From: Candidatus Nomurabacteria bacterium
GTDB lineage: Bacteria; Patescibacteriota; Minisyncoccia; Phycocordibacterales; UBA9973
DNA length: 7,269 nt
Direction of reading: 5' to 3'
NCBI GenBank assembly: GCA_026395935.1
Contig: JAPLXT010000054.1
Coordinates: 1 to 7,269 of the forward strand
The position numbers were made by a program, and so were the translations under genes. How positions within the stretch are numbered: the first letter of the stretch is position 1; each line of letters begins with the position of its first letter. This document shows positions 4,880 through 7,269 of this stretch, in pieces. Under the pieces are notes generated by a model. The model saw only the letters and a list, made by a program, of their open reading frames with translations. It ran no database searches and had not been told where the DNA came from.

Positions 4880-6478
4880 CTAAGAACAAGTTATCGATTT
4901 CTCTGTATTTTTTAATGGACCAGAATAACCAGTTGAATCAACACAATATTTTTCACCATTTGAAATTTCTACCCAAGCACTCCAACCATTCTTATCATTT
5001 TCATTGCATCTATAATTAGAATTATTTGGTAAAGTTGAGGTTAATTTATATGCACTAAATTCACCTTTAGAAGTACAATAGCCTTTATATGTATATTTAT
5101 TTGCATCATAATATAATTCTGCTTGTGCTCTCATACTAGCCATAATATTTTTCTTAGAATAATCTTCTTGAGATAATTTTGATTCAACAACAGAAGGAGT
5201 ATCTCCGGAAGTAACATTTACGTCTGTACCTCCTGATACTCCTCCAAATAGTTCCTTCGTCAATTCTTCTATTGTAACAACCTTACTAGGAATCTCAACT
5301 GTTACGGGCTTATTCCAATCTTTATAGAGTAAAGTTGCCAATATTTTTACGTTTCCATCTCCAGGTTTTTCTGGATTGATGATTGTAGAGTTAATTATCA
5401 TTTTGTGTGAAAGTTTATCAAAAATTCCAACCCAAAATTCTCCACTAAAACTACTTATAGCATCTAATGATTTACTATAGTCTGTTGGCTCTAATTTTAC
5501 TAATGCATCATTACCCTTGTCTAGACTTTTCATATAATCTGTCAGTTCTGTAAGGAATGAGACAATTCCAATTTTATCAATATCAAAACTGATATGATAA
5601 GAAAGTGCCCCATCAACCATTTCAGGTAAATGCTTTTTGGTTATTTTGATGATACTAGCCTTTTTAACAATATCAGTTATATGTTGCTTCTGCTCATCGG
5701 TAAGATTATTCAAAAAACTAGAATCAACAGGTGACACAGATAATAAAGGATTAGTAGTATCCAACTTTCCTTCTTTATCTGTCATAGGAATTAATACCCA
5801 TCTATTCTCAAAAGGTTTCAAAGAAAAGAATCCTAAATCTGGTCCTTTTGTAAGATTTAAATAAAGAGCTCCATCTATAGCACGGACTGCAATACCAGCG
5901 TCAATCTTCCCCATTTTAAATATATAAGAACTATCAAATTTTAATTTGGTTGTGTCTGTCATATCAAAAGCACCCGTCATATTAAAATCTGCAGTTTTTG
6001 CGTCATCAGTTCCTAAACTTATACTACCCTCAGGTACTTTCATGAGAGAGGCGTCTACATTCAAACTAAAATCAAATTTAACAGTTTTATTGTTTTTTGA
6101 AGAATCAGTCATCTGAGAAAATAGTTTCGATGTTGTCAAAAAATAACCTGAAGCATAGGCTAAAGCTCCCCCTATTACTAATACCAACAATGCAAGTATA
6201 ACTATAAAATATTTAAGAAATTTTTTCCCTGATTTTGGTTGTATTGGCAAAGAAGAGTTCATAGTTTGGATTGGCTGGATGGGCTGAATTGGTTGTGTAA
6301 ATTGTGTTGGTATAACAGGCTCTTCATGAGGAACAGAAACTTGACCCATAATAGTAAAAACTTCAATAATATCTAAATCGCTCCATCCTTGCATTTTTAA
6401 TTTACCTGAGATAACTTCTCTAGTAGCTCCTTTAGCAACTTCACTTTTTACATATTGTATAAGTTCTGGTGTTGTCAT
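4880..6478 (-). CDS. Membrane-anchored surface protein with pilin-like C-terminal head, 532 residues
   Basis: I do not recognise a named family for the whole protein. Residues 1-46 form a small helical domain (start MTTPELIQYVKSEVAKG, with QGWSDLDIIEVF), a type often seen at the N-terminus of candidate-phyla membrane proteins. Residues 47-84 are a Pro/Gln linker with a PIQ repeat (63-71). Residues 88-113 are one hydrophobic membrane segment after a KK stop. From 114 on the chain is probably outside. The central part (about 130-405) is rich in alternating beta patterns and vaguely like LolA/LppX lipid-carrier folds, which is weak inference. Residues 446-532 resemble the head of Parcubacterial type IV pilin-like proteins: MRAQAELYYDANKYTYKGYC, then WSAWVEI and KYCVDSTGYSG, with four cysteines (468, 491, 512, 531) that could form two disulfides. 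No pilin leader peptide is present. No SD; a TATAAT ends 10 bp before the ATG. Monocistronic between two terminators. Confidence 0.9.
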   Translation of the reverse strand: MTTPELIQYVKSEVAKGATREVISGKLKMQGWSDLDIIEVFTIMGQVSVPHEEPVIPTQFTQPIQPIQPIQTMNSSLPIQPKSGKKFLKYFIVILALLVLVIGGALAYASGYFLTTSKLFSQMTDSSKNNKTVKFDFSLNVDASLMKVPEGSISLGTDDAKTADFNMTGAFDMTDTTKLKFDSSYIFKMGKIDAGIAVRAIDGALYLNLTKGPDLGFFSLKPFENRWVLIPMTDKEGKLDTTNPLLSVSPVDSSFLNNLTDEQKQHITDIVKKASIIKITKKHLPEMVDGALSYHISFDIDKIGIVSFLTELTDYMKSLDKGNDALVKLEPTDYSKSLDAISSFSGEFWVGIFDKLSHKMIINSTIINPEKPGDGNVKILATLLYKDWNKPVTVEIPSKVVTIEELTKELFGGVSGGTDVNVTSGDTPSVVESKLSQEDYSKKNIMASMRAQAELYYDANKYTYKGYCTSKGEFSAYKLTSTLPNNSNYRCNENDKNGWSAWVEISNGEKYCVDSTGYSGPLKNTEKSITCS

Positions 6479-6487
6479 AAAAAATTA

Positions 6488-6493
6488 ATTATA
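6488..6493 (-). promoter_or_regulatory. Possible -10 box of the membrane protein gene
   Basis: A perfect TATAAT on the minus strand, ending 10 bp before the ATG, predicts a leader of about 3 nt. A second TATAAT lies at 6514-6519 and would give about 29 nt. Neither has a good -35, and the region is almost all A and T, so confidence is low. Confidence 0.3.
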
Positions 6494-6533
6494 ATAATAA
6501 AAGACACCATAATATTATAACATTAAAACAAAC

Positions 6534-6560
6534 AAAAAACCTCGATTAACGAGGTTTTTT
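6534..6560 (-). terminator. Intrinsic terminator downstream of 16S rRNA
   Basis: Perfect 11-bp stem, AAAAAACCTCG (6534-6544) with its complement (6550-6560), and a 5-nt loop. A- and T-runs on both sides make it usable in either direction. On the minus strand it lies about 207 nt past the 16S 3' end and before the protein gene at 6478, implying that the 16S transcript ends here. Confidence 0.85.
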
Positions 6561-6766
6561 GATTTATATATTTTGTATCAATCAAGCAATCCATTTAATA
6601 GTAACAGAAATATTCTTTATTTTGTTCCGTTCTAGGGGTCTTTCCCTCCTTGTCAGATTTCTTTTAGGACTTAAAATCAATGTCCATTATGTGCTCAATT
6701 GAGGCACATAATATCGACTCAATAAGATCGGTCTACTTAATAAATTAAGATATATGATCGATTTCA
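6561..6766 (-). other. 16S trailer region with a processing-type hairpin
   Basis: This is AT-rich DNA with no tRNA, no 23S start and no reading frame. It holds a hairpin with arms ATTATGTGC (6686-6694) and GCACATAAT (6704-6712), plus a small palindrome CTTAAT/ATTAAG (6735-6748). A segment on the minus strand reads GACAAGGAGGGAAAGACC (about 6637-6654), not connected to any start codon. Probably 16S 3' trailer with RNase III-type or stabilising structure. Confidence 0.5.
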
Positions 6767-7269
6767 AATTGAATTATTCCACGAACAGCTTCCGCTACCC
6801 GTGCCTTGTTACGACTTATTCCCTGTCACCGAGCTTACTGTAGGCCCTCCTTCTGGAGAGATTTCGAGTATTCCCGGCTCCCTTGAATTGACGGGCGGTG
6901 AGTACAAGACTTGAGAACGTATTCACCGCGGTATATCTGACCCGCGATTACTAGTAATTCCAACTTCATGGGGTCGAGTTGCAGCCCCCAATCCGAACTG
7001 GCGCAATTTTTCTTAGGATTCGCTCAGGGTTACCCCGTCGCTGCCCGTTGTAATTGCGATTGTATTATGTGTGTAGCCCAAGGTATCAAGGGACATGCTG
7101 ACCTGGCGTCATCCTCTCCTTCCTCCCCGACCTAAAATTTCGAAATAAAATAATTTCAAAAACTTAGGTCGGGGCAGTCTCGTGTGACACTTATAACACA
7201 CGACGAGGGTTGCGTTCGTTACCCCACTTAAGGGAACAATTCAAACCACGAACTGACGACGGCCATGCA
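6767..7269 (-). rRNA. 16S ribosomal RNA, 3' third (partial, runs off window)
   Basis: The minus strand matches the conserved 3' part of bacterial 16S from about E. coli position 1040 (TGCATGGCCGTCGTCAG) through AGGATGACGCCAGGTCAGC, GGGCTACACACATAATACA, TTGTACTCACCGCCCGTC and AAGTCGTAACAAGG. The decoding-site adenines (1492/1493) are present. Helix 45 is intact: arms 6794-6803 and 6780-6789 with a GGAA loop (6790-6793), the dimethyl-adenosine site. Distinctive features: U at the 1396 equivalent (6901), a shorter helix 44, helix 40 extended to 50 nt (7125-7174), and a 3' tail GAAUAAUUCAAUUU in place of GAUCACCUCCUU. The 3' end is estimated by the E. coli tail length of 13 nt and could differ by several bases. 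No 23S gene follows within the window. Confidence 0.97.

Noticed and set aside
4632..4889. Minus-strand frame of 85 codons
   Set aside because: It spans two terminators and the orphan hairpin and overlaps the end of the membrane protein gene; the product reads as translated structure, not protein.
6561..6779. Considered an intron or insertion splitting the 16S 3' tail
   Set aside because: No remaining CACCUCC exon was found on the minus strand downstream within the intergenic region, and no group I or II core was recognised.

Overview
The window looks like a piece of a Patescibacteria (Candidate Phyla Radiation) chromosome, probably Parcubacteria-like, though this is inferred from sequence recalled by eye and not from a tree. 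The 16S rRNA carries U at the position equivalent to E. coli 1396, a variant that the degenerate 1392wR primer was made to cover. SecA has a short helical wing and an insert in the first nucleotide-binding domain. The RNase P RNA is small. The window also holds a tiny Lys/Ala-rich peptide gene and a membrane protein ending in a pilin-like head, both styles that I associate with these genomes. Intergenic DNA is very AT-rich, and no protein gene has a Shine-Dalgarno (SD) sequence.

Layout. All protein genes and both recognised RNA genes lie on the minus strand, so transcription runs from high to low coordinates. From the right: the 3' part of a 16S rRNA gene (6767 to the window edge) with a short trailer and an intrinsic terminator (6534-6560); a 532-residue membrane-anchored protein (4880-6478) with its own terminator (4827-4867); a strong orphan hairpin (4755-4825); rnpB (4222-4561) with a consensus promoter and a likely terminator (4179-4215); a GC-rich folded repeat element (4038-4162); a 23-codon Lys/Ala peptide gene (3748-3819) with promoter, structured leader and terminator (3698-3735); secA (1189-3678); a zincin-like protein gene (321-1118); and the start of a REP-associated (IS200-like) tyrosine transposase gene running off the left edge (1-261). 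Two near-identical palindromes (291-311 and 1160-1180) lie just after the stops of the zincin and secA genes.

Most interesting. (a) The 16S 3' tail directly after helix 45 has no CCUCC anti-SD, which fits the absence of SD sites and several -10 boxes placed only 7-10 bp before start codons, suggesting leaderless or SD-independent translation. (b) A plus-strand promoter of TTGACA-N17-TATACT type shares its -35 box with the divergent rnpB promoter and appears to drive an unannotated small RNA of about 95 nt ending at a strong terminator. (c) The transposase and paired palindromes form a REP/RAYT-type system around an AT-rich metallopeptidase-like gene. (d) The RNase P RNA seems to lack the L15 GGU motif that binds tRNA CCA. 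(e) A 125-bp element between rnpB and the peptide gene has both inverted and direct internal repeats and no recognised identity.

How the genes relate: 16S rRNA, RNase P RNA and SecA are core translation, tRNA-processing and secretion functions. The membrane protein is a plausible surface protein. The zincin gene, palindromes and transposase look like accessory DNA placed downstream of secA.
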